Assembly: GCF_002811475.1 (NCBI RefSeq)
Contig: NZ_NPDL01000003.1
Span: forward strand, 310,001 to 374,000
DNA: 64,000 nucleotides
From: Leptospira hartskeerlii
Lineage (GTDB): Bacteria > Spirochaetota > Leptospiria > Leptospirales > Leptospiraceae
Direction of reading: 5' to 3'
Positions 28,187-37,525 of this stretch are shown one piece after another (the stretch's first letter is position 1; each line of letters opens with the position of its first letter). The notes below the pieces were generated by a model. It saw only the letters and a program-made list of their open reading frames with translations, was not told the DNA's origin and searched no databases. The translations under genes and the position numbers were made by a program.

Positions 28187-30844
28187 ATGCCATCATCTAC
28201 AAAATATATTCCCTTCGGACCAAACGGTGCAGTCGCCTTCTGGAGTCGCGCAAAGGATAAGGTCCAAAACCAGGACGAGCTAAGGGCCTGGGCGGATCTA
28301 GGGATCAAAACTGTAGTCTGCGTATTCTCAGAAAAAGGTTCTTCTTTAGTAACCGACTTAGAAGAAGTTTTACATGCGGGAGAATGGAAACTATTCGCAT
28401 TAGAAATTCCTCCTGGACCCGAGACGAACGAATCCGTATTCTACTCCGCTTGGAAATTAATTTCAGCAGCAGCAAAATCTAATATTCTATTTTTAATTCC
28501 GGAAGAATTGGAAGAAAGATGGGAAGTAATACTTTCCAAAATGGTAATTTCTTCTTACCCACATATCGCCACAGGTGAGTTAGGTGCTTGGTTCCCTTCC
28601 CTCCAAGGACAAGCCGAGATTGAATTCTTAGGAGAATTTAAGACATACGCTTCTCGCAAAAAAGCTCCGAAAGAAATCCCAGATTCAACGAGAGGGGAAT
28701 TTTCACTTTTTCTAAAGGAACTTCCTTTGGCAGTTTCCGGAATTGAACTAGGAGTTTTCAAAAACGGTCATAAAGATCCTAACGGAAAGAAGAAGGTCCC
28801 GCAATTCCAAGAGGCAGAGAGTTTCCGCACCTTGGAAAGTAAACCGGTCATCTCTTTTGACACTGTCTTCTCCGGAGAAAAACAAGAATCCGAAACTTCT
28901 GCACCTATTGCACAAGAACCTAAAGCTCCAGTAGCATCAGAAAAGAAGAATATTCCAAAAAAAGAAACTACTCCAAATCCTGCTGCTGATGTTGGGGATT
29001 TAGCGACCACAGCAAAATTCCCTCTTCAATTAAAACTGATGGCTGTGATCTCTCTTCTGCTCACCGTTACTGTTTCCACTGTCATTTTATACGCGTCCAG
29101 CGAGTTCAAAAAGAATTACGAAGTAAGAGTATTAGAAACTAACTTCTCTTTGGTGAATATTTTAGGGATTAAAGTAAAATCGGACCTAAAAGACATTCGT
29201 GACAAAGGTAAAACTCTAACGGAAAAACTTTTGGACCCGAAAGGTCCAGGTGCTTACGCGGATCTATTCTTTAGGAATGAACCTGATTTTCTTTTAGCAG
29301 GAATTTACTCTGCAGAAGGAGATAAACTCAAAAAAAGAACTGTCCTCTACAACGATTCTTACTTGGAAGGAATTTCCTCCAATAGAGATGAATTGGACGC
29401 AGCAGTTTCTCAAAAAGAAACTTCATTTCTCAAAACGGTTCAGTCCGGTGGAAGAATAGACAACCTCACTCCTAATTTTAAAGAACCTACTTTTTCTATT
29501 TCCGTTTACGATTCTCAGAGTAAATCTATTTTACTTTATATTATCCGAGCAGAAAGACTTCTATCCGTATTCCAAAAACAAGATATTAACGTTCCATTCT
29601 TGATCAACGGAGATGGAGATCTGATCGCTCATCATGATCTTCAGCTTCTGGCATCCCAAACGAATTGGGCGGACCTACCAATTTTTGAAACGATGCTTTC
29701 TTCCGTAAGAGAGGATAGCCAACAAACCAGGTATGAAGATTCTACTAAGACCAGATATTACGGTTCTTACCAAAAATTAGGTTTTGGCGGATCCGGAGTG
29801 ATTGTCGCAGTTCCGGAAGAAAAAGTTTTTGAGATGGTGTATCGTATCCAGACCAAAAACCTTCTCATCATGGCGATCGCACTTTGTATCGCACTTATCA
29901 TCGTATTCTTCTTAGCAAGAACCATCACCATTCCGGTATTAAAACTTCTGACCGCAACAGTAGAGATCGCGAAAGGAAATTTCAGAATTGGGATCAAGTC
30001 CACTACAAAGGACGAGATCGGCGTTTTGACTGATTATTTCGTGAGTATGGGTAAAGGTTTAGAAGAAAGAGAGAAAGTAAAAGACGCACTTGGCCGTTTC
30101 GTAAACAAAGAGATTGCCGAAATGGTGCTAAACAAGGAGCTAACTCTTGGCGGAGAAAGAAAGATGTGCGCAATCTTCTTCTCAGACATTCGCTCCTTCA
30201 CTGCTATATCAGAAAAACTGCAACCGGAAGAAGTGGTAGAATTCTTAAACGAGTACATGACGGAGATGGTTCGTTGCGTGAACGATACTCATGGTATCGT
30301 GGATAAATTTATCGGAGACGCGATCATGGCGACTTGGGGAGCGGTCCGCACCTCGGAACAAGACGCGGAAAACGCAGTGAACGGCGCACTCTTAATGAGA
30401 GCCGCTTTAATTAAGTTCAACGAAGGAAGAGGCGGAGATAAAAAGCCGGTTATCCGTATCGGTTGCGGTCTGAATTTCGGACCGGTGATCGCAGGTCAGA
30501 TCGGTTCCGAAGAAAGATTGGAATATACAGTGATCGGGGACGCAGTGAACCTCGCCTCTCGAGTGGAAGCGTTGAACAAACCTTTCGGCACGGATATTCT
30601 GATCACACAAGATCTACTCAATCATGTAAAAGATATTTTTGCGGTCGAAAAAATGCAATCTATCAAGGTGAAGGGAAAAGAAGAACCCCAAACCATTTAC
30701 GCGGTTCTCGGAAGAAAAGACGATATGGATCGTCCGAGAGACCTAAACGATTTGAGAAGAAGACTCGGAATAGAATACGAATCCAAGAAAAAAGCAAAAA
30801 CAGGAGATGAGGAAGAGGAATTAAAGTATGAAATACTTGAATGA
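28187..30844 (+). CDS. Membrane-anchored class III adenylate/guanylate cyclase with N-terminal domain
   Basis: An 885-residue protein. Residues 1-190 form a globular cytoplasmic domain of unclear family, followed by an Ala/Pro/Lys-rich linker (about 225-275). A first membrane helix (about 282-302), an extracytoplasmic sensor of about 250 residues (303-555, Cache-like), a second helix (about 557-578), HAMP and the cyclase domain (about 650-845) complete it. Catalytic metal Asp residues are in FFSDIRSF (about 666) and FIGDAIMATWG (about 711). GPVIAGQIGSEERLEYTVIGDAVNLASRVE carries the transition-state Asn/Arg region. It makes a cyclic nucleotide, probably cAMP, in response to an external cue. 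It overlaps the FecR gene by 17 bp. Confidence 0.9.
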   Translation: MPSSTKYIPFGPNGAVAFWSRAKDKVQNQDELRAWADLGIKTVVCVFSEKGSSLVTDLEEVLHAGEWKLFALEIPPGPETNESVFYSAWKLISAAAKSNILFLIPEELEERWEVILSKMVISSYPHIATGELGAWFPSLQGQAEIEFLGEFKTYASRKKAPKEIPDSTRGEFSLFLKELPLAVSGIELGVFKNGHKDPNGKKKVPQFQEAESFRTLESKPVISFDTVFSGEKQESETSAPIAQEPKAPVASEKKNIPKKETTPNPAADVGDLATTAKFPLQLKLMAVISLLLTVTVSTVILYASSEFKKNYEVRVLETNFSLVNILGIKVKSDLKDIRDKGKTLTEKLLDPKGPGAYADLFFRNEPDFLLAGIYSAEGDKLKKRTVLYNDSYLEGISSNRDELDAAVSQKETSFLKTVQSGGRIDNLTPNFKEPTFSISVYDSQSKSILLYIIRAERLLSVFQKQDINVPFLINGDGDLIAHHDLQLLASQTNWADLPIFETMLSSVREDSQQTRYEDSTKTRYYGSYQKLGFGGSGVIVAVPEEKVFEMVYRIQTKNLLIMAIALCIALIIVFFLARTITIPVLKLLTATVEIAKGNFRIGIKSTTKDEIGVLTDYFVSMGKGLEEREKVKDALGRFVNKEIAEMVLNKELTLGGERKMCAIFFSDIRSFTAISEKLQPEEVVEFLNEYMTEMVRCVNDTHGIVDKFIGDAIMATWGAVRTSEQDAENAVNGALLMRAALIKFNEGRGGDKKPVIRIGCGLNFGPVIAGQIGSEERLEYTVIGDAVNLASRVEALNKPFGTDILITQDLLNHVKDIFAVEKMQSIKVKGKEEPQTIYAVLGRKDDMDRPRDLNDLRRRLGIEYESKKKAKTGDEEEELKYEILE

Positions 30845-32942
30845 CGGCCGTGTAGTCGTCACCGCTTTAGTTCTACTCCTGTTCTTTTTTTCGGGGCTTT
30901 TATATTTATATGCCAACGCAGGCCCTAAAACAGGAACTAATAAAGTTGTAGGCCAACTTAAAACAAAACAACTTAAAATATTAAGAAAACTTGATTCAGA
31001 AGTAATCTGGGAAGAGTTGGACGAGTCTGACCCCATCAGATACAGGGATACAATTCGTACGGAAGAAGGTTCCGAAGCAGTATTACTTTTTACTGATGGA
31101 GAAAATTCCGCAGAGATCAGAATGGACGAGAGAAGTATGATCCTCGTGGAAGATACGGACAAGATCAGCTTCGTGTCAGGTTCCCTTTCCGCAACCGGTG
31201 GAGGATCAGGCAATTTACAGATCAGCTCGGGAGACACTAAGATCTCTCTCGGAAATTCAGATCTGAAAATTTCCAAAGACGAGAACAAAGGCCTAAACCT
31301 GGAAGTAAAACAGGGAGAAGCTAAAGTAGTTTCTTCTTCCGGCGAGAACACTGTAGGTAAAAATCAATCTGCGGATCTAAAAGACGGAAAAGTAGAAGTA
31401 CATACATTAAATCTGGAAACTGTTTCTCCTCCAGACAAAACGTATTTTCCTTTAGCAGGAGAAACCCTTCCTGTTAGATTCGAATGGAAAAATTCCCCAA
31501 GCGTTAAAACATTCAGATTGGAAGTTGCCAAAGATTCTGGATTCAGAACAGGTTTAAAAAAATTGAATGCAGGTGGAACAAATACTTCCATCGCTCTTCC
31601 TAATGGTTCCTACTATTGGAGACTTGCGGGAAAAAATCCTCAGTCCGGAAAAGAAGAATTCAGTTCCTCTAAAAACTTTAGAATCCTTTCTTGGAATAAA
31701 CCAAGACTAGTCTCCCCTACCAATAAGGAAATCTTCTCTTACACTGAAACTGCACCGCCCGTACGTTTCCAATGGAATACATTCGATTCTCAAACAAAGT
31801 ATAAACTGGAAGTTTCTTCAGACGCAAACTTTAAACAAATCGCATATACAGGGGATTCCTCCGCAGGTTTCTTAAAATGGGAACCTAAAGCGGAAGGTCA
31901 ATTTTTCGCTCGTGTCAAAATGAATTCCGACAAACAGGGATTTAACGAACTGAGTTCGGATCCGATTTCTTTCGTTTTACGCAAGTCGGAACAGGCAGAA
32001 CCTCCTAAACTTCTGAAACCTTTGCAGGGAGAAGAGATCGGAATTCGTATCTTTAAGGCAGGATCCTTCTTCAGTTGGAGTTCCAACAAGGAATTCAAAT
32101 CTTATTCCCTGGATATTGCTGTTGATTCCGATTTCAAAAATATTCTTTTCTCCAAATCGACTAACTCCAATTTTATGAAACCGGATTTAGATTGGAAAGA
32201 AGGCGCATACTTTTGGAGAATTAAAGCAAGTTCTAACTCTGAAGAGGTCATCTCCTCTGCGGTTGGTAAGTTTATATTAAAACCTCCGGGCTCTATCCGA
32301 CTTTCCTTCCCTAAAGATGGATCCGAGTTAGGTCATCCAGTGGACGGCAAATTACAATTCAGATGGGACAGACCGGACCCGAGCGGAACTTATAAATTAG
32401 AAGTTTCTAAAGATCCTAATTTTGCTTCTAAAATATTCGAAACTTCTGTTCGTTCGGGACAGAATTCTGTCCCACTTGCAGGTCCTGGGGACTATTATTG
32501 GAAAGTTAGTCTTCTTTCTCCGGATGGGGAGGTTCTGAGCACCAGTCCTTCTTCAGGATTTAAGACCTCGGACTCCGCTCCATTTGTCTCTCCTGTATAT
32601 CCAAGGGATAGAGATAAGATAGACCTGGATGAGAAAGCAAGTTTGTCATTTTATTGGGAAATTGAAGGCAAATCTGAGGCGTACATTTTGGAGCTTTTAG
32701 AAGCGGACCAAAAAACCCTAAAAACAGTATTTAAAAAGGAAATTAAGGGAGAATCCTACGACTATCGAGAGTTGTATAGGTTAAGAGAAGGAAAATACCA
32801 GTGGAGACTGAGCGCAAAATACAGGGACAGCTCCGGGCAAGTCCGCACCACCCTTCCTTTGACCAGGGATTTCGAAGTAATCATGTCCGCTACTTTCAAG
32901 GCACCGGAGATTTTGACTCCTAAGGAATTTTATGTTGAATAA
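30828..32942 (+). CDS. FecR-domain protein with five fibronectin-like repeats
   Basis: A 704-residue membrane-anchored protein: one N-terminal helix (about 10-28), then a FecR domain (about 55-190; DTIRTEEGSEAVLLFTDG, SGSLSATGGGSG, VKQGEAKVVSSSGENTVGKNQ). Five repeats of roughly 90-100 residues follow, each starting with a Pro-rich strand and W (SPPDKTYFPLAGETLPVRFEW, SPTNKEIFSYTETAPPVRFQW and so on) and ending YYWRL/YFWRI/YQWRL. They look like Fn3/Ig-type modules. The sensor-like FecR and adhesion-like repeats point to the periplasm. The start has a GAGG-type site within the end of the cyclase gene; the 17 bp overlap implies coupled translation. Confidence 0.85.
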   Translation: MKYLNDGRVVVTALVLLLFFFSGLLYLYANAGPKTGTNKVVGQLKTKQLKILRKLDSEVIWEELDESDPIRYRDTIRTEEGSEAVLLFTDGENSAEIRMDERSMILVEDTDKISFVSGSLSATGGGSGNLQISSGDTKISLGNSDLKISKDENKGLNLEVKQGEAKVVSSSGENTVGKNQSADLKDGKVEVHTLNLETVSPPDKTYFPLAGETLPVRFEWKNSPSVKTFRLEVAKDSGFRTGLKKLNAGGTNTSIALPNGSYYWRLAGKNPQSGKEEFSSSKNFRILSWNKPRLVSPTNKEIFSYTETAPPVRFQWNTFDSQTKYKLEVSSDANFKQIAYTGDSSAGFLKWEPKAEGQFFARVKMNSDKQGFNELSSDPISFVLRKSEQAEPPKLLKPLQGEEIGIRIFKAGSFFSWSSNKEFKSYSLDIAVDSDFKNILFSKSTNSNFMKPDLDWKEGAYFWRIKASSNSEEVISSAVGKFILKPPGSIRLSFPKDGSELGHPVDGKLQFRWDRPDPSGTYKLEVSKDPNFASKIFETSVRSGQNSVPLAGPGDYYWKVSLLSPDGEVLSTSPSSGFKTSDSAPFVSPVYPRDRDKIDLDEKASLSFYWEIEGKSEAYILELLEADQKTLKTVFKKEIKGESYDYRELYRLREGKYQWRLSAKYRDSSGQVRTTLPLTRDFEVIMSATFKAPEILTPKEFYVE

Positions 32943-34122
32943 AAGATTCCAAAAATCTAATACGATTGCCGCTCTTTTAGTCGGACTCCTTTTATTCTCT
33001 TATCCCATTTTTGCAAAGGAAGAAGGTGTAAAATTGGAATGGAGACCCATTCCGGACGCAGGTGGTTACCAAGTAGAGATCAAAGATTCTCGCGGAAAGA
33101 TCACAAAAGAAAAAACATCCACAACTCAAATCCAAATCGAATTACCTCCTGGAGCTTACGAACATAGGATCGGAGTATTGAATAAATACGGAAGAGTTTC
33201 AGTCTTCTCCGCTTGGATCCCATTCGAGGTCATTCTTTCTCAAAAACCGGAAGTGATCGCTGCCGAAAAAAGTAAGTTCTTAAGCAAGGACATGCCTGAA
33301 AGTTTCGAGATCAAGGGCAAACATTTCACAGAAGCTACAAAAGTAATATTAAAAGATTCTAAAGGAAACGAGATCCCTGTTAAATCGATAGATCTTAAAA
33401 ATCCGGAGACTTTGGTAGTAACCATAGACAAGAAGAAGGCCCCGGAAGGCGCAGTTTCCCTACGCTTAGAAAATCCACGCAACAAGTCCGTAGAGAAGGA
33501 AAATTATTTCTTAGTAGCCGAAACAGAAGATGAATTAGCCGCTTTAGAATCCAAGTCCTCTTCTTCCGGATCATCTGGACCTTCTATCTTTGATTTTGGA
33601 GCTGCCGCAAGATCCGCCGTACTTCCTGGCTGGGGACAATACTACCAAAAGAAGTCCACATTTAGAACTGCAATCTTTCCTAGTTTGATCTTTGTCGCAG
33701 GTGGTTACGCTGCCGCAAAAGGAAGTTCCTATTTAAGTGCAACTCATGAATTGGATGCAGCGAGACAGAGTAATATTATGTACAACTCTGCATTCTTACA
33801 ATCCGGGAACCCTGCACTATTTAACTTAGCATTATATAATTATACTCAGATATCTCCTAAATATTCTCATGCAGTGGGAGAATACAATCAATTAGGAGTG
33901 GCCTTAGGAGTATTAGGATTCTTTTATCTAATCAATGTGATCGACGCTGGATTTTTTCCGGGACCTAAACAAGTAAAGGTAGAAGGAACAGATACCCCTG
34001 TAACAGTTTCTCCGATCCTCAGAAATGCAAGAGAGTCTGACAGAGCCGCCGCTACTTATGCTTCCGGAAATTCGTATCTTCTGCAACAGAGAATGGAATT
34101 AGGAGTGGAATTCGCATGGTAA
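32932..34122 (+). CDS. Envelope protein with Fn3-like, IPT-like and DUF5683-like parts
   Basis: A signal peptide (about 1-28, ending PIFA-KEEG) is followed by a Fn3-like repeat akin to those of the preceding protein (VKLEWRPIPDAGGYQVEIKD, about 33-105). Next is an IPT/TIG-like beta-sandwich (about 112-200; FEIKGKHFTEATKVILKD), then a Ser-rich linker. The C-terminal membrane part with SAVLPGWGQYYQKKSTFRTA (about 228-247) matches the DUF5683 pattern. Membrane helices lie at about 247-265 and 320-340. AAGGA is 5 bases before the ATG at 32932-32934. It overlaps the FecR gene by 11 bp and the next gene by 7 bp. Its function is unknown; the shared module suggests that it binds or mimics the FecR partner. 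Confidence 0.75.
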   Translation: MLNKRFQKSNTIAALLVGLLLFSYPIFAKEEGVKLEWRPIPDAGGYQVEIKDSRGKITKEKTSTTQIQIELPPGAYEHRIGVLNKYGRVSVFSAWIPFEVILSQKPEVIAAEKSKFLSKDMPESFEIKGKHFTEATKVILKDSKGNEIPVKSIDLKNPETLVVTIDKKKAPEGAVSLRLENPRNKSVEKENYFLVAETEDELAALESKSSSSGSSGPSIFDFGAAARSAVLPGWGQYYQKKSTFRTAIFPSLIFVAGGYAAAKGSSYLSATHELDAARQSNIMYNSAFLQSGNPALFNLALYNYTQISPKYSHAVGEYNQLGVALGVLGFFYLINVIDAGFFPGPKQVKVEGTDTPVTVSPILRNARESDRAAATYASGNSYLLQQRMELGVEFAW

Positions 34123-36611
34123 CTCTCAAGAATTTTCTTCCTAAATTATATTCCCTTTTACTGATCGTATTCGCTTTGAATACGATGGGCTGTTATAGCC
34201 GTCCCAAAAAATCGGGTCTTTTAGATTATATGAATATCTCTAATATCGTTTCCTACTTAGGAGGAACTGCATCCGAGATCAACGTACAAGTAAATGGACT
34301 AACAAACTCCGGCATCTTGATCGTAGAGTTAGTTAGCACCGGGGAACAAATTACTTTCAATGCCGGGGCAGGAACATTGACGGACACTTTTTCGGGAGTT
34401 TACGACTATAATCAAACCTATACTCTAAACATATTTTCGCAACCTGCTACTTCTCCGACCCAAACTTGCATCATAAGTAATCCAAACCTGAATCTGAACT
34501 TTTATAATAAAACTTTCGTAGTGAATTGTGCAGAAAATTGGTATAAGGCTAACGTCAGTGTCACCGGAATTGACAGCACAAACACTACTAATTTACAAAT
34601 TTATAATAATGGTACCGACCTAAAAACGAGGACCTCCAACGGAACAGTCAGTTTCGATGTGGGAGACGGCTTGGCTTACGATATTACTATAGGAACTGTT
34701 CCTACAGTTCCTTCTACCCACACCTGCCAGGTAGTTACTTCTCCCGCAAATGGAACTATTAGCGGGGCAGATGTAAATCTACAGATCAGTTGTTTGAGTC
34801 TGATGAAAACAAGTGTGGCGGCTGGCGGATTTATGCCTTCTACCAAGGCAATGACATTCACATTCTCCGGTCCTGTGACTGGATGTATATTGGATTCGAC
34901 GGGCGGTGGTCCTCCTTATTCAGCAGGTACTGCCAACGGAAGTCCTGGAGTTACCTATATTGGAAATGGAGCAAGAATTGCACCAACCACTTTGCCTTGG
35001 TCTTTCGGAGCTCTTACATTCCCACAGCAAGTTAACTTTACTCTGACAGGATGCTCTGATGCCGTGGCTTCTGCAAATAACGGAGCTGCCCTTTCAGTAA
35101 CCATTAAAATGATGGAAGGCGATGTTTATTTTGTAAGATATGCAGCTGGAGATGATAGCAATTCCTGTTTAGATCCGAGCGACGCCTGCTTGACCATTCA
35201 AGCGGCGGTAAATAAATGCTCCTCCTCCTTTATATGTAATATTTTCGTCGAAGGCGGCGTATTCTTAAGCGGCGATGGAATCTATAAGATCACATCTAGT
35301 GTTTCTCCTATTACTTTGACATCTTCAGGTGGAATACGTCTTTTGGGAAGTTTTGATTCCACATTCAACACTCAAAGTTTGGATGCTACTCCAAGTACGA
35401 TTGTTGATGCAAGACCTAATTCCGGTGGAGGAAGTTGCGCTGGATCTGTAGGATTAGGAACAGATGAATGTGCTCCGATCACGATCACTGCTGCAGGTAT
35501 GGGGAATGATCCAAATAAGGCTCATGTTGTCCAGGGATTTAGTATCGTTGCCGATATTACCAAAAAATTCGCCTTCGGAATTCGGATCGTAAATGGAAAT
35601 TCCGACAGCTATTCTTATATTATTGGAAATTACATTTCCGGGGGAAATACATCGGGTAATTCCGCTACAGGAGGGGTCCGAGGAGGAATCTATCTCAATT
35701 CATCCAATTCCACGAATGTGATAGATACGAATGTAATTAAAGGTGGATACAATGTCGACGGTTCGTATGGAGTCGTTACTTTTAGTGCCAATGCCTATTT
35801 ATATCGAAATAGGATCAGTGGAGATAAGACGAATCTTTCGACAGGAACGTCTGCTGCAGTCAACATTACTAGTTACAACGACCCGGTTATAGCTATTCTA
35901 AATAACACCATGAACTACCGTCAATATTCTGATAGCTCAGACGTTACTTCTTTCTTCTCTTACGGAATTAATAGTTATGAGAACACCGCGACCACGAAAT
36001 ATCATATCGCGGGAAATACTATTTATTCCAGCGGCGGAATTAATTCAAATACCGGAATTAATATGTATGGAGTTTCCACAAAAGCCCAAATGCTAAATAA
36101 CTTGGTCCATATTCCAAGCGGATCCGCGAGTCCAACCTGTGCACATTTTACAAATACTCCGACTACGTCTTCCGTCTTCCAAGGGAACGACTTAGATTGT
36201 AGTACAGGCACAAAAGTAATTAGCTCTGGTACTTCTTTTAACGTCTATTGCACCTCTGGAGCTTTTAGTACCTCCGCTCTTTGTTCATTAACAACTACAT
36301 TCTTGAATGACATTATTGTAAATACTAGAGGAGTTCAGAACTTTACTAATACTCCAATATTTGCCGCTTATCCAGCTCTCCAACCTTGGTTGGCTTTAGG
36401 GTTAGCAACCGGCTCAGGGGGATCTTGCAATATTGTTTATGGAGGCGTGAATACCTTTTCCTCCTTAGGTTCGTTTGATTCTGAATACTTATTAGATGCT
36501 ACAATAGTCAGTCCGGTAACCAGAGTTGGTGGAGAATCTCAGACTCCGCCAGGCTCCTATGGATATTCTATCGGAGCCTTTGAAGTGGATGATACAAGCT
36601 GCGTGCCTTAA
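34116..36611 (+). CDS. Surface lipoprotein with right-handed beta-helix domain
   Basis: MVTLKNFLPKLYSLLLIVFA then LNTMG-C26 is a clear signal peptide with lipobox. Two Ig-like repeats (about 50-145 and 146-228; each ends in a conserved NC/SC Cys) and a third beta region precede a DUF1565/PbH1-type beta-helix beginning YFVRYAAGDDSNSCLDPSDACLTIQ (about 343). The helix contains many short Asn/Ser/Gly-rich rungs (YIIGNYISGGN, GIYLNSSNSTNVIDTNVIKGG). At 831 residues it is intact, ending in SIGAFEVDDTSCVP. Such helices usually bind or cut polysaccharide; no catalytic site can be assigned. It is the last gene of the cyclase operon, converging on the DUF1566 lipoprotein. Confidence 0.8.
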   Translation: MVTLKNFLPKLYSLLLIVFALNTMGCYSRPKKSGLLDYMNISNIVSYLGGTASEINVQVNGLTNSGILIVELVSTGEQITFNAGAGTLTDTFSGVYDYNQTYTLNIFSQPATSPTQTCIISNPNLNLNFYNKTFVVNCAENWYKANVSVTGIDSTNTTNLQIYNNGTDLKTRTSNGTVSFDVGDGLAYDITIGTVPTVPSTHTCQVVTSPANGTISGADVNLQISCLSLMKTSVAAGGFMPSTKAMTFTFSGPVTGCILDSTGGGPPYSAGTANGSPGVTYIGNGARIAPTTLPWSFGALTFPQQVNFTLTGCSDAVASANNGAALSVTIKMMEGDVYFVRYAAGDDSNSCLDPSDACLTIQAAVNKCSSSFICNIFVEGGVFLSGDGIYKITSSVSPITLTSSGGIRLLGSFDSTFNTQSLDATPSTIVDARPNSGGGSCAGSVGLGTDECAPITITAAGMGNDPNKAHVVQGFSIVADITKKFAFGIRIVNGNSDSYSYIIGNYISGGNTSGNSATGGVRGGIYLNSSNSTNVIDTNVIKGGYNVDGSYGVVTFSANAYLYRNRISGDKTNLSTGTSAAVNITSYNDPVIAILNNTMNYRQYSDSSDVTSFFSYGINSYENTATTKYHIAGNTIYSSGGINSNTGINMYGVSTKAQMLNNLVHIPSGSASPTCAHFTNTPTTSSVFQGNDLDCSTGTKVISSGTSFNVYCTSGAFSTSALCSLTTTFLNDIIVNTRGVQNFTNTPIFAAYPALQPWLALGLATGSGGSCNIVYGGVNTFSSLGSFDSEYLLDATIVSPVTRVGGESQTPPGSYGYSIGAFEVDDTSCVP

Positions 36612-36656
36612 TAAAGTTGTGATCTAACCGTAGAAACCGAAAAGAGCGACTCATAG

Positions 36657-37334
36657 CTATAATTTTGCCATACAGATTACAATTGCTTGGGAAACAGAGG
36701 TCACCGTGAAAGCCTGAAACACATTATTAGCTTCATAAAGTGGGGTGATCCCCAAAGAAGAAGAAATAATCGTGCTAGACCAAACAGGGGTGCCCCCGTC
36801 TGCAATGGAATTATTAGCCGATCCAAATGCTCCCAATGCGAAAGGTGTGCTAGCGGTTCGAAGTACATGCAATTGGATTGCATCAGGTAATATCCAGTCT
36901 GAATGACCTGCATATGTTAAATTGGAACATACTGTTGCACCTCCACTTTGGTCATAGCCTACGTCAGCACCGGTGAAAACTCCGCAATTCGGAGTACTAT
37001 AGGTATGGGGTGAGCCGGTATTACCATCAATTACGCATAAGGTCCAGAGAAACTTGTTTGTCGCGTCGATAACTGTACCATTCTCATTATTTGTAAGACT
37101 AGGGGTGCTACAATTGTCTCCCCCTAATGCTGTAAGCAAACTAGTCTCGTCAACAAAATTGCCGTTAGCCGAAGCAAAGCTCACAGGATTCGCCACCGTC
37201 TGACCACAATGGAAAGAATTACCTCCTCCTCCTGCTAGTAACAACAGTAAACCGCTTAGATCTTGGCTGGGTCCACTGCCGCAATTGATTAAGGAAAGAT
37301 AAGAGAATAAGAATAACACAGTCAGACGTTTCAT
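36657..37334 (-). CDS. DUF1566-type lipoprotein
   Basis: MKRLTVLFLFSYLSLIN-C18 gives a lipidated 225-residue protein. After a Gly/Leu-rich stretch (LLLLLAGGGGN), the C-terminal part shows the Lcl/DUF1566 pattern: TNKFLWTLC, GYDQSGGATVCSNLTYAGHSDWILPDAIQLHVL and PVWSST. This domain is common in Leptospira surface lipoproteins of unknown ligand. It converges on the beta-helix lipoprotein with 45 bp between stops. The 190 bp upstream (37335-37525) carries no gene. Confidence 0.8.
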   Translation of the reverse strand: MKRLTVLFLFSYLSLINCGSGPSQDLSGLLLLLAGGGGNSFHCGQTVANPVSFASANGNFVDETSLLTALGGDNCSTPSLTNNENGTVIDATNKFLWTLCVIDGNTGSPHTYSTPNCGVFTGADVGYDQSGGATVCSNLTYAGHSDWILPDAIQLHVLRTASTPFALGAFGSANNSIADGGTPVWSSTIISSSLGITPLYEANNVFQAFTVTSVSQAIVICMAKL

Positions 37335-37525
37335 AGGAGGAAGATGCTTCCTTTCATTTTTTAGTCAAGCATCGAGCGACACTAAGGAATAAAAATCATA
37401 GGATTAGGAATATACGACCGCGACAACTAATCACTTTGGCTTAGTTCGTTTAACACTGTTTAATAGGGCTAAAAATTTGAGTAAGTGTAAAGGATCAGCT
37501 GCCCATTGTTAGATTAGAGCAAATT

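Noticed and set aside
30463..30810. 115-codon plus-strand ORF inside the cyclase catalytic domain
   Set aside because: It is an alternative frame of sequence encoding conserved cyclase motifs; Arg/Ser-rich shadow.
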